From positions 496,001-560,000 of the forward strand of contig OZ020311.1 of assembly GCA_963971305.1 (NCBI GenBank): a stretch of DNA of 64,000 nucleotides, written 5' to 3'. The notes beneath the pieces were generated by a model. That model had not been told where the DNA came from. It saw nothing but the letters and a program-made list of their open reading frames with translations, and made no database searches. Source of the stretch: Arcuatula senhousia. Taxonomy: Eukaryota; Mollusca; Bivalvia; Mytilida; Mytilidae. Both the position numbers and the translations under genes were made by a program. Positions 46,751 to 58,501 of this stretch are shown in pieces (positions within the stretch are counted from its first letter, which is position 1; the number at the start of each line of letters is the position of its first letter).

Positions 46751-49213
46751 TTATTGTGTATACTTTGTGAGGTATTTTGATAGAAATTATGGGAATGGAC
46801 AAGGTTTTATAGATAGGTCCTGCATTAACAAATATACATCGTAATTATCTGTCACAAAAACATGCCATTACATAAAAACCAGAATGACCCAGTATATTTT
46901 ACATATAACTTTTTTCTTAAATGTGTGTTACAAAATGTTGTTAAAGCGTACCTTTAAGCAATCTGTCTCATGTTATGTGTTCAAGTATATGATTTCTTTT
47001 AAAATTTCAAATAATTTAAAAAAATAAACAGGAGTGAAAATAAAGCAATTCTTAGTTGTTGTTTTTTTTAAATATATATTGTGTGTTACCAACAATCATA
47101 TTAATCTTGAATATCATTCCTTTTTCAATAAATAAAAAAACTACAAAGGATAAAATAGCAAAGACCAAATTAGTTGACACAAATGAAGCATATCTCAATA
47201 AAAATATTTTCTAATCATATGATATCAACACAAGTTAAAAGCTGAAGGAAATTGGTATGTTTGAAAGTATATGTCATATAAAAGTTTCGAACAATTAAAA
47301 CGGTGACCATTTTATGTATAAAACTAAATCTAAAAATGTTTAAAAGCACTGCAATGCATCATCTGTTTTAAAGTTGATGAATGCAAATAACACAACCTAC
47401 AGCTTACGTGTATGCCAAACAGTCAAATTGCGAATAAAATGTAGATTTTGTTTAATGATGTTTATAGTCGTTGATTACTTGTAAATTTCACTTAAATTAG
47501 ACTTTCTTTGATCTCGTACAAACAAACGTATTAAGTTCTTAAAACCCGACTCAATTTATTTTTTAAAGTTAAAACTTGACGAGTTCAAAGTCAATGGTTG
47601 CTGTGATCAAATGATAGCTGGGTGTTTATATGAAGTGGGTATCTTCTTTATATATGACCCGTCTGGGCGGCTAGAGAAACCAGTTGTCAGATTGTAGAAG
47701 CACTGAACAGGAGTAGGAGTTTTTCTTTAAAAAATACTTTTTTTCAACAATTTATTAAAAAAATATTTAAGATTCTAAAAAGATTGTAACTAAAAATAAT
47801 CATTTTTTTCCAAAATACTTTATATTAATTCTATCAATAAGGAAACGGACAGTCTTGGTTTTATCTAAAAAATATTATAAATTTGATTTTTTATTAGAAA
47901 AAAATATTTTAGCAACAGATGGTAAGAAAAAAAACTAAAGAAGGATTCCTGCTATAAATAATGTTAATAATGAAAAAAAAATTCTGTCGTTACGTTACGC
48001 CTTAAGAAAAAGAAATATTTTAGCCCCCATTTCCAGTTAAATGGACGGTCCCGAACAAGAATTTATTGCCTATAAAAGCTTCCACAAAGTACTAAGAAGA
48101 AAGAGGGTTTTTTTTATTTACTAAAAAAATTGTATCATAAGTTTAAATATGGAAGTTGCAATATTATTTTTTCTATAAATAATAACAATCATCAGGCTGA
48201 ACTGGAAATAATAAATAAAAATCATTGTTCCACCAATAAAAACATTTGCATGAAACAATAATGAAACAACATATCAATGGATAGGTAAACAAAAAAAATG
48301 GGATTGCACTTTAACTACTTAAAGACAGACCCCAAAACTGTTACAATCTTTCTACTAATTTTATTAGTGCAAATGAAAAAAATATAGATAATCTATCATA
48401 ATAATTCATGATTTAGTAAATCAGAACATTTCATGTAACATGTAATGTCATCTTATTCAATATCTAAAACGTTGTACACAGCAATTGAAAACCAAAACTG
48501 TAAGCAAAAAGGAAAAATAAATCTCTTACAAGATTTTAAAGGAAACATGGGATAAAGCATGCATCAAAATATTTTGTAGTATGGCTTACCCTAAAATATT
48601 AAAAGTATCCATATTAATTTGAATGTTAAACATTCATTTATATTAATAATAAATCAATGTTTAACACTCATTTATAAGTAATAAATCAGACATATTAATA
48701 ATAAGAGTATTTAAAGCATGCATATAATTTTGATTGGACACCTTTCTTCTACGTCATAATACTCAATTATTTAGAGGTATATTTAATATAAGTGAAAAGA
48801 GGACTAACAAAACTTTGCACCCAACACGTGGAAAACCATAGTCTGACGCATACAGCTTTCAACAAAGTACCAAAATTTGATAATCTGTGCATCAAAATCG
48901 TCTTTTTAATTCTTAATTGATAGCGAACTGCGTTTGAATTCTACTTTAAGACGTTGCTACGTCAACAAATATTGAAATACAACGTTTATTTCTATGAAAA
49001 TGTTAATTATCCAACTACATTCGATCCTCAATGCTATTTCTTTATAGACATTATAAATAGGATTAAGTGAAGGAAGAATCAGATAGCACGTTAAGTGGCT
49101 GATGGTCCACGACATAATTGCTAGTTTTACTTTCAATGATGCTACAGTTAGCCTTTCTATTCTTGATGTAGATATATATGTCAATAATATAGGACATAGC
49201 CTTCATTGAATTA
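46751..49213. other. AT-rich region, no gene seen
   Basis: One TATATAAAG box on the minus strand (47646-47654) with a small G/C-rich flank is the only promoter-like signal; I cannot link it to an exon. No repeats recognised. Confidence 0.45.
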
Positions 49214-49458
49214 AGGTAATAACAAAACTACCGAACTTTAATGATCAATCTCATAGTCCAGAGAAAATGACAAAAACGAATCAGTCATACCGGAGAATTG
49301 GTGGATCGCAATGGTCCTGACTTGGTACAGGCATTTCAAACGAAATGGTGGGTTAAACCAGGTTTTATGACGCCAAACCTCCCTCTTCCATTGCGATCTA
49401 AGGATCCGGTAATGACCATAGAACACAACATAGTTGTGAGACACAATAGGGATATTGA
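49214..49458 (-). mobile_element. solo 3' end of family A
   Basis: From the 3' terminus (AGGTAATAACAAAACTACCG on the plus strand) to a truncation point inside 'gggatattga'. Very similar to the tails at 46.5 and 60.2 kb. Confidence 0.85.
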
Positions 49459-50344
49459 CTTCGTGTCATTTTGTTACCTTTTTGCAACAATCATTGCTTT
49501 CAATAGTAAAGTACATATTGCTTAGCAAAGCAATTCAAAGGGATACCAAGTTACCTATCTATGTCACACTAAGGGTTGGGTCCTTTTAAAATTTACCAAC
49601 ATTTTGAGAACAATTTGTCTAAAACTTCAAAATTAAAGTTTTACAATCTCTAAACGCATTTATGCCAAAGATTTTGCTAGCAAAGAGAACAAAAAGTAGA
49701 TAGTGCTAAACAAAAAAATAAAACTCGCCGTTCCAATATCTTGAATTAAAGGTTCAAATAAGTTAAGCACGTTGCAATATTTTCAGAAAGAAAAAGGAAT
49801 AATATCACAGAAACTAAAAAATAGATAAAAAAAATTAAGGTCATGATAAAAAAAAACCAGATTTGCCCTGAGCTTAAAGTTGCAGACCTTTCAGACAAAG
49901 CTGTCAGATTTTCGGAATCCTCTTGATTTTACCATTACAATAAGGATATCTTTTTTGCCCAGTAACCCCTATTTGCTTTTGATAAAAAAGTTTATTGGGT
50001 CACTGAGAGCTAATTAAAAAGTTTTAAATTGTTTTTGTTATTTTTCATAGGTTTTTACACAAAAACAAGTTAAATGCTAAACCTATGAAAAAGTCAGAGA
50101 AAACCTTTTCCTGTCCACCTTTGAAGGCTTTATATCTCGAACGCTTTGGCAACCTATGAAATTTTAAAGCTTATTTTGTACCTTTACCTATGATCTATTC
50201 ATCAAATATGTAAATTAAGATTCCCTGTTAATTTTAAACTGACCAGTGAACATACTTAAATGATACATGTTTCTTTATCTAATTATTCAATTTTAAATTA
50301 CCATTATTAATAAAAAATAATTATTACATTTTTTGATAAGTGTT
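49459..50344. other. AT-rich region, no gene seen
   Basis: No recognisable gene or repeat. Confidence 0.5.
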
Positions 50345-51065
50345 CAAAAATCACAGAATCGATAACCGCTGCTGGTGGACAAGAAGTCCCCGAGGGTGAT
50401 CACAAGCCTGTTTGTCAGACTTGTCTGACACAATTTACCTTTACATTTCTAATATTTTTGTTGTTATTGAAATTCCCGATTGTTAAATTAAAGAAACATT
50501 CAAAATACCAATTTTCTTTCTTGCACATGGTCGATATCCTTGGTGCTGAATTTGGGTTCCCGGTTCGAACCTCTTGGCTTTGAGTATTTTTCATTCAATA
50601 CTTTTGTTTTTTTTTTATCTTCCAATGTTTTGATTCAAAGGCTCCTGATGAGAACTTTCTCCTTGAAATATCAATATACAGCATTACCAAATTAACCGTT
50701 TTTATACCCTTTTGTATTGTATTTTGAAATCACTGAGCCGATAACAATGCTAGTGGACCAGAGGTACCTTCGGGTAATCACAAGCCTGGTCGTCAGATTT
50801 GTCTGACACGAATTTATCATTAAATTTCAAATATTGTTTTGTAATTGAAATTCACGATTGTTAAATTCAAAATCTAAACACCAGGGTTCTTTCCTTGTAC
50901 TTCACATGGTCAATATTTTCGGTTCTGGATTTGACTACCCTGTTGGCTCTGGGTACTTTTAATTAGATACTTTTGTTTTTGACCTTCCAGTGTTTTGATT
51001 CAAATAATGCTGATGAGAGATTACTCCTTAAAATATCGATATACATCATAACTAAAATTAAAAAG
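50345..51065 (+). repeat. family C tandem dimer
   Basis: Two successive diverged units of about 350-380 bp. Each starts 'gataac(c/a)(g/a)' 'ctgctggtggac' or 'tgctagtggaccag', then 'cacaagcct' and 'gtctgacac', a 'catggtc(g/a)atat' block, a 'ttttgattcaaa' block and a ribozyme-like core. The first unit keeps CTGATGA (50645-50651) and GAAA (50665-50668); in the second, CTGATGA is kept (51010-51016) but GAAA is AAAA. Layout parallels the family D array at 55.9 kb. Confidence 0.75.
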
Positions 51066-51764
51066 TAGAGTATTCACAAAAACTGATTGAGTACATTATT
51101 AGGAAATTTACCTCAAAAGTTTAGATATTTATTTATAGAAGAAATTTTTGTAAATCTTAGCTTTGAAATTTGTCTTTCGGTTCCCTTTTCCTAATATATA
51201 GCTAAAAAACGTCACAAAATATTGAAATACTATTTAAATGATTTCAATGATTGCTAATTATTGGGCAAATGTTTTACCTTCATCCTATATCTATAATGGT
51301 ATAAATAGACATTTGTCATATATAGGGTTTTGTCAAGGAACTATCATATTCTATAATAAAGTGCTCAAATTCATATCTTGTCAATGATAGATCTATTTTA
51401 AAGAAATAGACAATTACTGTGATATTATTATCTTCGGTCGATCTATATTTAGTGATAAGTGTTTTATTTATGGCATGGAAAACTTAAAAGACACGGATAA
51501 TCTTTTAACCCAAATATAATAATTCTGTAGAAGAAGAAATTGACCAAAATTCAAGTTCTGTAAAGAAATTGACACAAAATTTATGTTATGTCTAAACGTT
51601 TACCAATGCGTATTCCGATGCAAGAATTGGCTAAATCATATCAACACAGGCTCGTGAGTCCTGCACAAAGTTCATGAAAAGTTTGTCCAGGCATTTTTCA
51701 GCAAATTGAGATACACATGAAATCGACATGATCTTTTAAATAGATGCGTTGACATGGAATATAG
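51066..51764. other. AT-rich region, no gene seen
   Basis: Nothing recognised. Confidence 0.5.
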
Positions 51765-51953
51765 AGGTAATAACAAAACTACCGAACTTGAATGATCAAT
51801 CTCATAGTCCAAAGTAAATGACAAAAACGAATCAGTCATACCGGAGATTTGGTGGATCGCAATGGTCCTGACTTGGTACAGGCTTTTCAAACGAAATGGT
51901 GGGTTAAACCAGGTTTTATGGCGCCAAACATCCCTCTTCCATTGCGATCTTAA
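51765..51953 (-). mobile_element. solo 3' end of family A
   Basis: 3' terminus through the 'ccattgcgatc' arm, then truncated. Confidence 0.8.
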
Positions 51954-52145
51954 AGTCCATTATATACATAGTTACATAGAATAGTGTGACACTAAAATTT
52001 TCTTGGAATTAGGTTTTATAAGTCGAACATACATGTAATAGGACATGTAGGATATGAAAATTAACATGAACAAAATGCAGAAGCTTTTGTCTGGAACTTG
52101 GTTGTAATTTTTATTTGAGAGAAACACATGCCCAGAAGAAATTAA

Positions 52146-52346
52146 GATCGTAATGGTCCTGACTTGGTACAGGCACTTCCAAAGAAGTGGTGGGTTAAAC
52201 CAGGTTTTATGGCGCCAAACCTCCCTCTTCCATTGCGATCCTCCCTCTTCCATTGCGATCTTATGATCCGATAATGACCAAAGAACACAACATAGTTGTG
52301 AGACTCAATAGGGATATTGAGGTGATCATCTCAGTACAGCAGACCA
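52146..52346 (-). mobile_element. family A tail fragment with 21-bp tandem duplication
   Basis: Contains the hairpin region and upstream part of the tail but lacks the terminal ~80 bp of the 3' end. 'cctccctcttccattgcgatc' is present twice in a row, a local duplication not seen in other copies. Confidence 0.75.
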
Positions 52347-52639
52347 TAGAATTCATAGGGAAAATATTAAGCATAAATTTTGAATGCAAAAATAATATGA
52401 ATTTTATGTTTTTATCAATTTATTCCATTTTCAACAAGAGTACAACTTTGCATTAAATTGCTACGATCAATTTTCTTGCCATTCTGACAAAATCAAACAA
52501 TTAACATGAAAATTACATAAACATAATATGAAATGTTCAGACCGAATATGTAGACCATTCTTAACTCACATGTAATGTTTGTTGAATTCCATGTCAACGC
52601 ATCTATTAAAAAAATCATGTCGATTTAGTTTTTGTGCTT

Positions 52640-52995
52640 TGTCTAGGAGTATTGATAGGGGGAAGGTTGAGCACAGGAAAACTAGTTTAACCCCGCCACA
52701 TATTACATGTGCCTGTCCTAAGCCAGGAATCTTTGACAAAGCTTTCGTTTGTACTTGTCTTTTTGATGTTTCCTGTTCCTTGTTTAAGAAGGGGGTCTAT
52801 CGTTGAATATTTCAGGACTGGATGATTTGAATTATGTGCATTTTATTTAGACCATGGGCCAATTGCAGAACCGCGAGCAGTGCCAAATAGCCTCGTTGAA
52901 GGCTGCTGGCGGTTGTCTATTGTGGTTTTTCTAAATAGCCGTTTAATTGTGGGCTGTGTCGCGTACACTTATTCCACATCTCATTATTTTCTACT
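52640..52995 (+). repeat. composite repeat: tail-like block F plus family E
   Basis: Block F ('actagtttaaccccgccac', 'gcctgtcctaagccagga') resembles the family A tail in order ('ggtttaacccacc', 'gcctgtaccaagtcagga') and recurs inverted at 59755-59960. It is followed at 52848-52995 by a well-kept family E copy. The pair may form one larger non-autonomous element. Confidence 0.6.
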
Positions 52996-53570
52996 ATTTG
53001 AACTAAGCCAAATGAGTCTAGAAAGCCAAACATGCCAACACATATCACAGATCACACAAGACGGTAACTTAGCCTTGTTGACATAATAGAAACGCTGGAT
53101 ACACTTGTTTCACTGTTAGGTTTTATCATATATTTAATAATTGATTGTCTGGAACTTTGTTATCATTCTAAATCCTTTTAAATGGTTTAATTTTAAATTT
53201 ATTTGTACAGAATAAACTGCATATAAAATCCAAAAAAAAATTGTTATTATTGATTTTGATTATTTTTCATGTTAATGTTAATCAGAAAAGATGTACATGT
53301 ATTTATTTTGTCTTTATTCACAAAATATAATTCAACAGTTTCAAGATTGTTTCGGAAAAAACTGCTGTTCCTTAACCTAAGGAAAATGTGTCAATATTTC
53401 AAGGTTTTCAATATCCAAGTCCTACAACATATTTGTCCTGAATGCAGTATGTTTCATTTGCTGGCAATAAAGAGATAGTAAGGTAGCTTCAAAAGAAGAA
53501 GGTACATATCTGAAAGTCAACAGTGATGATTATCATCTTTTTAATACTATTGACATTAGAAAATCCGGTA
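52996..53570. other. AT-rich region, no gene seen
   Basis: Nothing recognised. Confidence 0.5.
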
Positions 53571-53660
53571 TGATGGTGGCTGGATTCGAACCAATACTTA
53601 GGTGATCCATGGCAACATCGCCTGCACTGTGTCTAGTGCATCAGACCATTATACCATCTC
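53571..53660 (-). tRNA. tRNA-like sequence (pseudogene or SINE head)
   Basis: On the minus strand there is an A-box-like TGGTATAATGG (53656-53646) and a perfect B-box GGTTCGAATCC (53592-53582), 64 nt apart. A GCACT/AGTGC stem sits between them, but its loop is 6 nt, not 7, and the acceptor and T stems pair poorly. I infer a decayed tRNA or tRNA-derived SINE head, not a working tRNA. Confidence 0.35.
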
Positions 53661-54484
53661 GGGTAGATACTAGAAATATATATTGCTTGTTTTATTTACT
53701 AATCATATACTTTTAAAAGTTAAAATCAACTTTAAAAAGGCCTCCCAACATGCAACGTAAAACTAACGTTTTTATAAAACATTAGTATACATTATATTTC
53801 TTTCGTTCGGTTAAAACCTACAACGATATAATGTAAATCTTTATTTAATATTCATACTTAAATATACTTTTCATTATCTTAAGTCTATGCATCATTATAA
53901 AAATATGATTATAAACTGTCTGTTTCTTTTCAGAGTGGTGTCTCTAGTTCCATCTTGACCTCTTTACATAACGATTTGCTCAAGTTCAAGTGGACAGAAA
54001 GCTAAATAGTCTTGTTAAATACCAGTTGCTGAGATGATAGCATGTAATGCAGGCATGTATGAGATCTGAGGGATTACTAGGGGTAGGTAATCTACCTTTA
54101 AATTGTTACAAATTCAAATTTAATTATAAAGTTGGCTCCATTTTTTCTTTGATATTTCGCATTTGTTGTATATCATGACGGTACAGATAATTTGTAATGA
54201 AATCTGTGGCGATTGTATAAATATCAACCTTTGTCAACTTTTGAATCATATATTTCGTTGTTGAGATTTAATTATGATAAAAATACATCCATATTTTTTT
54301 GTTTGTATATTTTTGTGTTTTTATTTTGTAATTTTTAAGTTCATTTACACTAAATAAGCTCTACTTTGTGATTTATATTACTAAAGATGTTGAAGGCAAA
54401 AAGGATAACGTAGATATAATTTTTTTTATTTACGTTTAACTATAGTACAATTAAAGATTGATTCAGAATATATCCATTATACAA
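53661..54484. other. AT-rich region, no gene seen
   Basis: Nothing recognised. Confidence 0.5.
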
Positions 54485-54582
54485 ATAAAAACAAAGCCGG
54501 TATCAATAAAACAATTAATTTGGTTATGGCGTAAATACATATGTCAAGGAGTAACATCTAATGTTTTGTGTTACCGCACCCT

Positions 54583-54672
54583 AAAATCGCAATAAAAGAG
54601 AGGAGCTTGGTGCCATAAAACATTGTTTAACCCACCATTTCTTTTGAAATGCCTTTACAAAATCAGACCTAT
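54583..54672 (+). mobile_element. family A tail fragment, diverged
   Basis: 'ccataaaacattgtttaac', 'ccaccatttcttttgaaatg' and 'cc..acaaaatcagacc' follow the tail order; about 90 bp only, inserted among family C sequence. Confidence 0.65.
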
Positions 54673-54770
54673 CTCTGATATATCTTTACCTTGTTTTGTC
54701 TTTTCTTTTTTTTTGATATATTAGATTTAAGATAGAAATACCAAGACGAGTATCAAAACGGTCTTGTTTA

Positions 54771-54815
54771 TGCTGTATATCGATATTTCAAGGGTAACCT
54801 GTCATCAGCAGCATT
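54771..54815 (-). ncRNA. hammerhead-ribozyme-like motif in family C
   Basis: Minus strand: TGCTG, CTGATGA, 12-nt stem-loop II (AGG/CCT), GAAA, TATC, then GATATACAGCA. Stem I partners are TGCTG/CAGCA here against TGCTA/TAGCA at 33.4 kb, a compensatory change that supports pairing. Confidence 0.42.
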
Positions 54816-55150
54816 TGAATCAAATAATTGGAAGGTCAAAAACAAAAAGTATTGATAAAAAAGTACTCAGAGTCAACAGGGAAGCCAAATCTACCATCAA
54901 GCATATCGACCATGTGCAGTACAAGGAAAGAATCCTTGTGTTTTAAAGAGTTTTTAATTTAACAATCGAAAATTTATATCACAAAAAATATTAGAAATTT
55001 ATTAGTAAATTCGTGACAAGGCTTGTGATTACCATCGGGTCCTCTGGTCTGGTCAACCAGCAGTGGTTATCGACCTAGTGGTTTAAAAATACAAAATACC
55101 GAAACGAGTATAAAAACGGTTAGTTGTTTAATTTGGTTATGCAAGGTCAC

Positions 55151-55883
55151 GTGATGTTCAAGCAGAAATAAATATTCATATTAACAATGCTTGATTTGTG
55201 TTGGTGTTATAATAAATCCTAACTATAGTATCGTCGATTTACAATAAACAAACAACGAACGATCAACAAGCTGTCAGAGTGAATCCGTGACTGGAAATAC
55301 TTAACACCAATATCCATCTTAAAACCGACAACTATTAGCTGATATATGTTTAGTGCAACATCTTGTCCTATTCATGATTAGGTGTGAAAACAAAACACAA
55401 AAAAACAATTTAAGTTTATATGAAAGTTGTTGCTTGATATCTTTGAATCTATTATGAATCACGATCATTCACTTTGACTTTTTGACTGGAAAAGTTTTAA
55501 AAGATTTTTTATACTAAAATAGAAACATAATTGAAATGCATAAAAACCAAAACAAACATTCGTTCATGTTTACTGGTTTTGTCTTTGCCTTTGCACTTAC
55601 TGCATTAAGGTGATCCATTGGCACTTCTTTGCTACTTTTAGTCATGTTTCTCAACACTGTACAGTCCTCACTACATGCACAAGCCTACATTGTATCGATT
55701 CCAATAATTTAGGCTAACACCGCCGCTAAATATTTATATTCTTAACTTACCTGCAATATCTCTACAAGACAGAAGCGAATCGAATGATTTTTGTCTTTTT
55801 CTTATTTCTTATGACTCATAGGGCTAATAGAAAAATCAAATGAGGAGAAATCCGTAAAGGGTTAGTAAAAACTATTGGACTTT
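55151..55883. other. spacer with a possible family B tail remnant
   Basis: AT-rich. At 55568-55637 'tttactggttttgtctttgcc' and 'ccattggcacttct' echo the family B 3' tail. A strong donor-like CAG|GTAAGT on the minus strand near 55750 has no exon I can assign. Confidence 0.4.
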
Positions 55884-56153
55884 CGAATACACGTGAAGGT
55901 TAGCACTGCTGGTGGAGTTTAAATTCCCCGAGGTTAGCCCGCTCCGGCACCAACACTTTTGTGTTGGAGAATACATCAAAGCTTTAAATTATACGTTTAA
56001 ATTTCAAAATTGTCTAAACCCTAAGGTTCTTCCTACCCTAGACACAGGTTGATCATCTTAGTAATAATTTGGTTCCCCCGTTTTGTATCTTTGGTTTTAT
56101 TGTTCTATGCTCTTCATAATCATATAGTATTTGGCATTTTCAATATTTTTGAT

Positions 56154-56203
56154 AGAGCGCCTCTGATGAGTCTTGAATAGACGACACGCGCGTCAGGCGT
56201 AGC
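56154..56203 (+). ncRNA. type I hammerhead ribozyme, array unit 1 (core mutated)
   Basis: CTGATGA at 56163-56169, stem II GTCT/AGAC with loop TGAAT, then GACA where GAAA is required, palindromic CGCGCG stem III, and cleavage triplet GTC ending 56194. Stem I is GCGCCT/AGGCGT. The A-to-C change in the invariant GAAA should abolish cleavage. Confidence 0.8.
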
Positions 56204-56389
56204 TAAATTTACTGTCTGGAACTTTGTTGTAATTTTTATTTCGAATACAGGTGAAGGTTAGCACTGCTGGTGGAGTTTTAAATCCCCGAGGTTAGCCTGC
56301 TCCGGCACCAACACTTTTGTGTTGGAGAATACATCAAAGCTTTAAATTATCCGTTTAAATTTCAAAATTGTCTAAACCCTAAGGTTCTT

Positions 56390-57734
56390 ATGTTGTTGTA
56401 CCTGCAGACAAAGCACCAAATAACATCATTTTTGTGTGCAAAAAACACTATATAGACTGTTTGACAGCTGAATTGGGGGTTGGTTGTACCAGCAACAGCA
56501 CCACATACACGGCTACAATACTGTCTAAGGAGGAAATCATTGACAATCACAAATCTGTCATTTCCTCCTTCGGCCTTTCTGTTGGTGGCAGTAATGATGA
56601 CATTCCATCCCTGTATTGGATTCCCAAATTACATAAAAATCCATACAAACAGCGCTTCATTGCAGGGTCATCCAAATGTACAACTAAACCTCTTTCAGTT
56701 TTGTTGACTTCAATACTTACGGCAGTAAAATCCGGCCTCCAGAAATATTACGATTGTTGTTATTCTAGAAATGGTGTCAATCAAATGTGGATCCTGAAGA
56801 ATTCGAAAGAACTGATGGAGATTCTTAACTCTAATTCAGTTTCATCTTGTAACAGCATCAAAACATTCGATTTCTCCACACTTTACACTTCTATTCCACA
56901 TGAACAACTGAAATCGCGATTGACACAGCTGATTAAACGCAGCTTTTTCAAAAAGAATGGAAAACGCAGGTACAAATTTCTTGTAGTCGATTATACCAAG
57001 ACTTACTTTGTCATCAATGAGTACAAGAAAAAGAACAAATTTACAGAAGACCAAATAATCGACATGCTCAACTTTCTTATTGACAACATATTTGTTCAGT
57101 TTGGTGGACGTGTTTTTCAGCAAACAATAGGGATTCCAATGGGCACTAATTGTGCACCTTTGCTTGCTGATTTGTTTCTTCATTCATATGAAGCAGACTT
57201 CTTGCAATCTCTTCTAGACAAAAAAGACCGTAGACTAGCTCTCTCTTTCAACCTCACGTTCCGTTATATTGATGATGTCCTTTCACTAAACAATTCTCGA
57301 TTTGGTGACTTTCTCCATCTCATATATCCACAGGAGCTTGAGATAAAGGACACGACGGATTCTAGGAAGTCTGCTTCATATTTAGATCTACATCTCGAAT
57401 TGACTCTCAAGGAAGACTTTCAACAAGGCTCTATGACAAACGTGATGACTTCAACTTTCCAATCGTCAACTTCCCCTTCTTGTGTAGCAATATTCCGTCA
57501 GCTCCAGCTTATGGAGTTTACGTATCTCAATTGATTCGTTACTCCAGAGCGTGCGGGACTTACATCGATTTCCTTAGCAGAGCGACACGTCTGACGCAAA
57601 AATTGCTCACACAGGGTTATGTTGCTCCTCGGTTGCTGTCTTCACTCAAGAAATTTTACGGAAGACATCATGCACTTATAGACAAATATGGGATTTCGAT
57701 CTCTCAGATGAGTGCAGATGTTGGTTTGTCATAG
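56390..57734 (+). pseudogene. reverse transcriptase (Penelope-like type), family B copy
   Basis: Readable from YVVVPADKAPNN, through YWIPKLHKNPYKQRF (the PK-H-K motif typical of Penelope-like enzymes), FDFSTLYTSIPHEQL, GIPMGTNCAPLLADLF and FRYIDDV (catalytic Asp pair), to LDLHLE. Near 57396-57402 the frame shifts, probably a single-base loss; the next frame continues with SNIPSAPAYGVYVSQLIRYS to the stop at 57734. The N-terminal domain present in family A is missing. Role when intact: copying element RNA into DNA at the target site. Dead by truncation and frameshift. Confidence 0.85.
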
Positions 57735-58016
57735 TGTGTTGTTTTGTCTTCCTTTACTGGATTTGACACACTGAATGGACTATTGGCAACGCGACGGGTG
57801 TGCTATAGCAAGCAGGAACTGCTTACTCTTCCGGAGCACCTGAGTTCACTCTTGTTTCGACTAGAGTTCGCGTTGTTGATTGATATTCAGTTGTTTTGTG
57901 TTTCCATGTTTTACGTGTTGTCTGTTTTTGTCCCGTTCTTGTTTGTGTTTACTGGTTTAGTCTCTGCCCTTTCGGACTTTTGACATTCGGATACCCCATT
58001 GGTACCTCTGCTTCTT
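56390..58016 (+). mobile_element. Penelope-like reverse-transcriptase element, family B, 5' truncated
   Basis: A 1627-bp insertion in unit 2 of the family D array, flanked by TTCTT (56385-56389 and 58017-58021). It starts inside the reverse-transcriptase domain and ends in a non-coding tail ('actggtttagtctctgccc' ... 'ggtacctctgcttc') also found as solo copies. No terminal repeats and no GIY-YIG endonuclease are visible. 5' truncation implies target-primed reverse transcription. Confidence 0.85.
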
Positions 58017-58143
58017 TTCTTCCTTCCCCAGACATAGGTTGATCATCTTAGTAATAATTTGGTTCCCCCGTTTTGTATCTTTGGTTTTATTGTTCAATGC
58101 TCTTCATAATCATATAGTATTTGGCATTTTCAATATTTTTGGT

Positions 58144-58193
58144 AGAGCGCCTCTGATGTGTCTTTAATAGACGAAACGCGCGTCAGGCGTAGC
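58144..58193 (+). ncRNA. type I hammerhead ribozyme, array unit 2 (core mutated)
   Basis: Core reads CTGATGT (58153-58159) in place of CTGATGA; stem II, GAAA (58173-58176), CGCGCG, GTC and stem I are intact. Loss of the conserved A should strongly impair cleavage. Confidence 0.8.
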
Positions 58194-58501
58194 TAAATTT
58201 ACTGTCTGGAACTTTGTTGTTATTCTTATTTCGGATACACGTGAAGGTAAGCACTGCTGGTGGAGTTTTAATTCCCCGAGGTTAGCCCGCTCCGGCACCT
58301 ACACTTTTGTGTTGGAGAATACATCAAAGCTTTAAATTATCCGTTTAAATTTCAAAATTGTCTAAACCCTAAGGTTCTTCCTACCCCAGACATAGGTTGA
58401 TCATCTTAGTAATAATTTGGTTCTCCCGTTTTGTATCTTTGGTTTTATTGTTCTATGCTCTTCATAATCATATAGTATTTGTCATTTTCAATATTTTCGG
58501 T

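Larger units (their letters stand above)
54485..55150 (-). repeat. family C repeats (about 1.5 units, interrupted)
   Basis: Reverse-orientation family C. A fragment lies at 54485-54560, the family A fragment follows, then nearly a full unit spans 54722-55150 (starting on the minus strand with 'cataaccaaattaaac', then 'ccactgctggttgacc', 'aatcacaagcc', 'catggtcgatat', ribozyme-like core, 'ataaacaagaccg'). Confidence 0.7.

Noticed and set aside
46439..46780. Overlapping frames of 75-86 codons at 46.5, 49.3, 52.0 and 60.2 kb that resemble each other
   Set aside because: They are the non-coding family A tail read in both directions; similarity reflects the repeat, not a protein.
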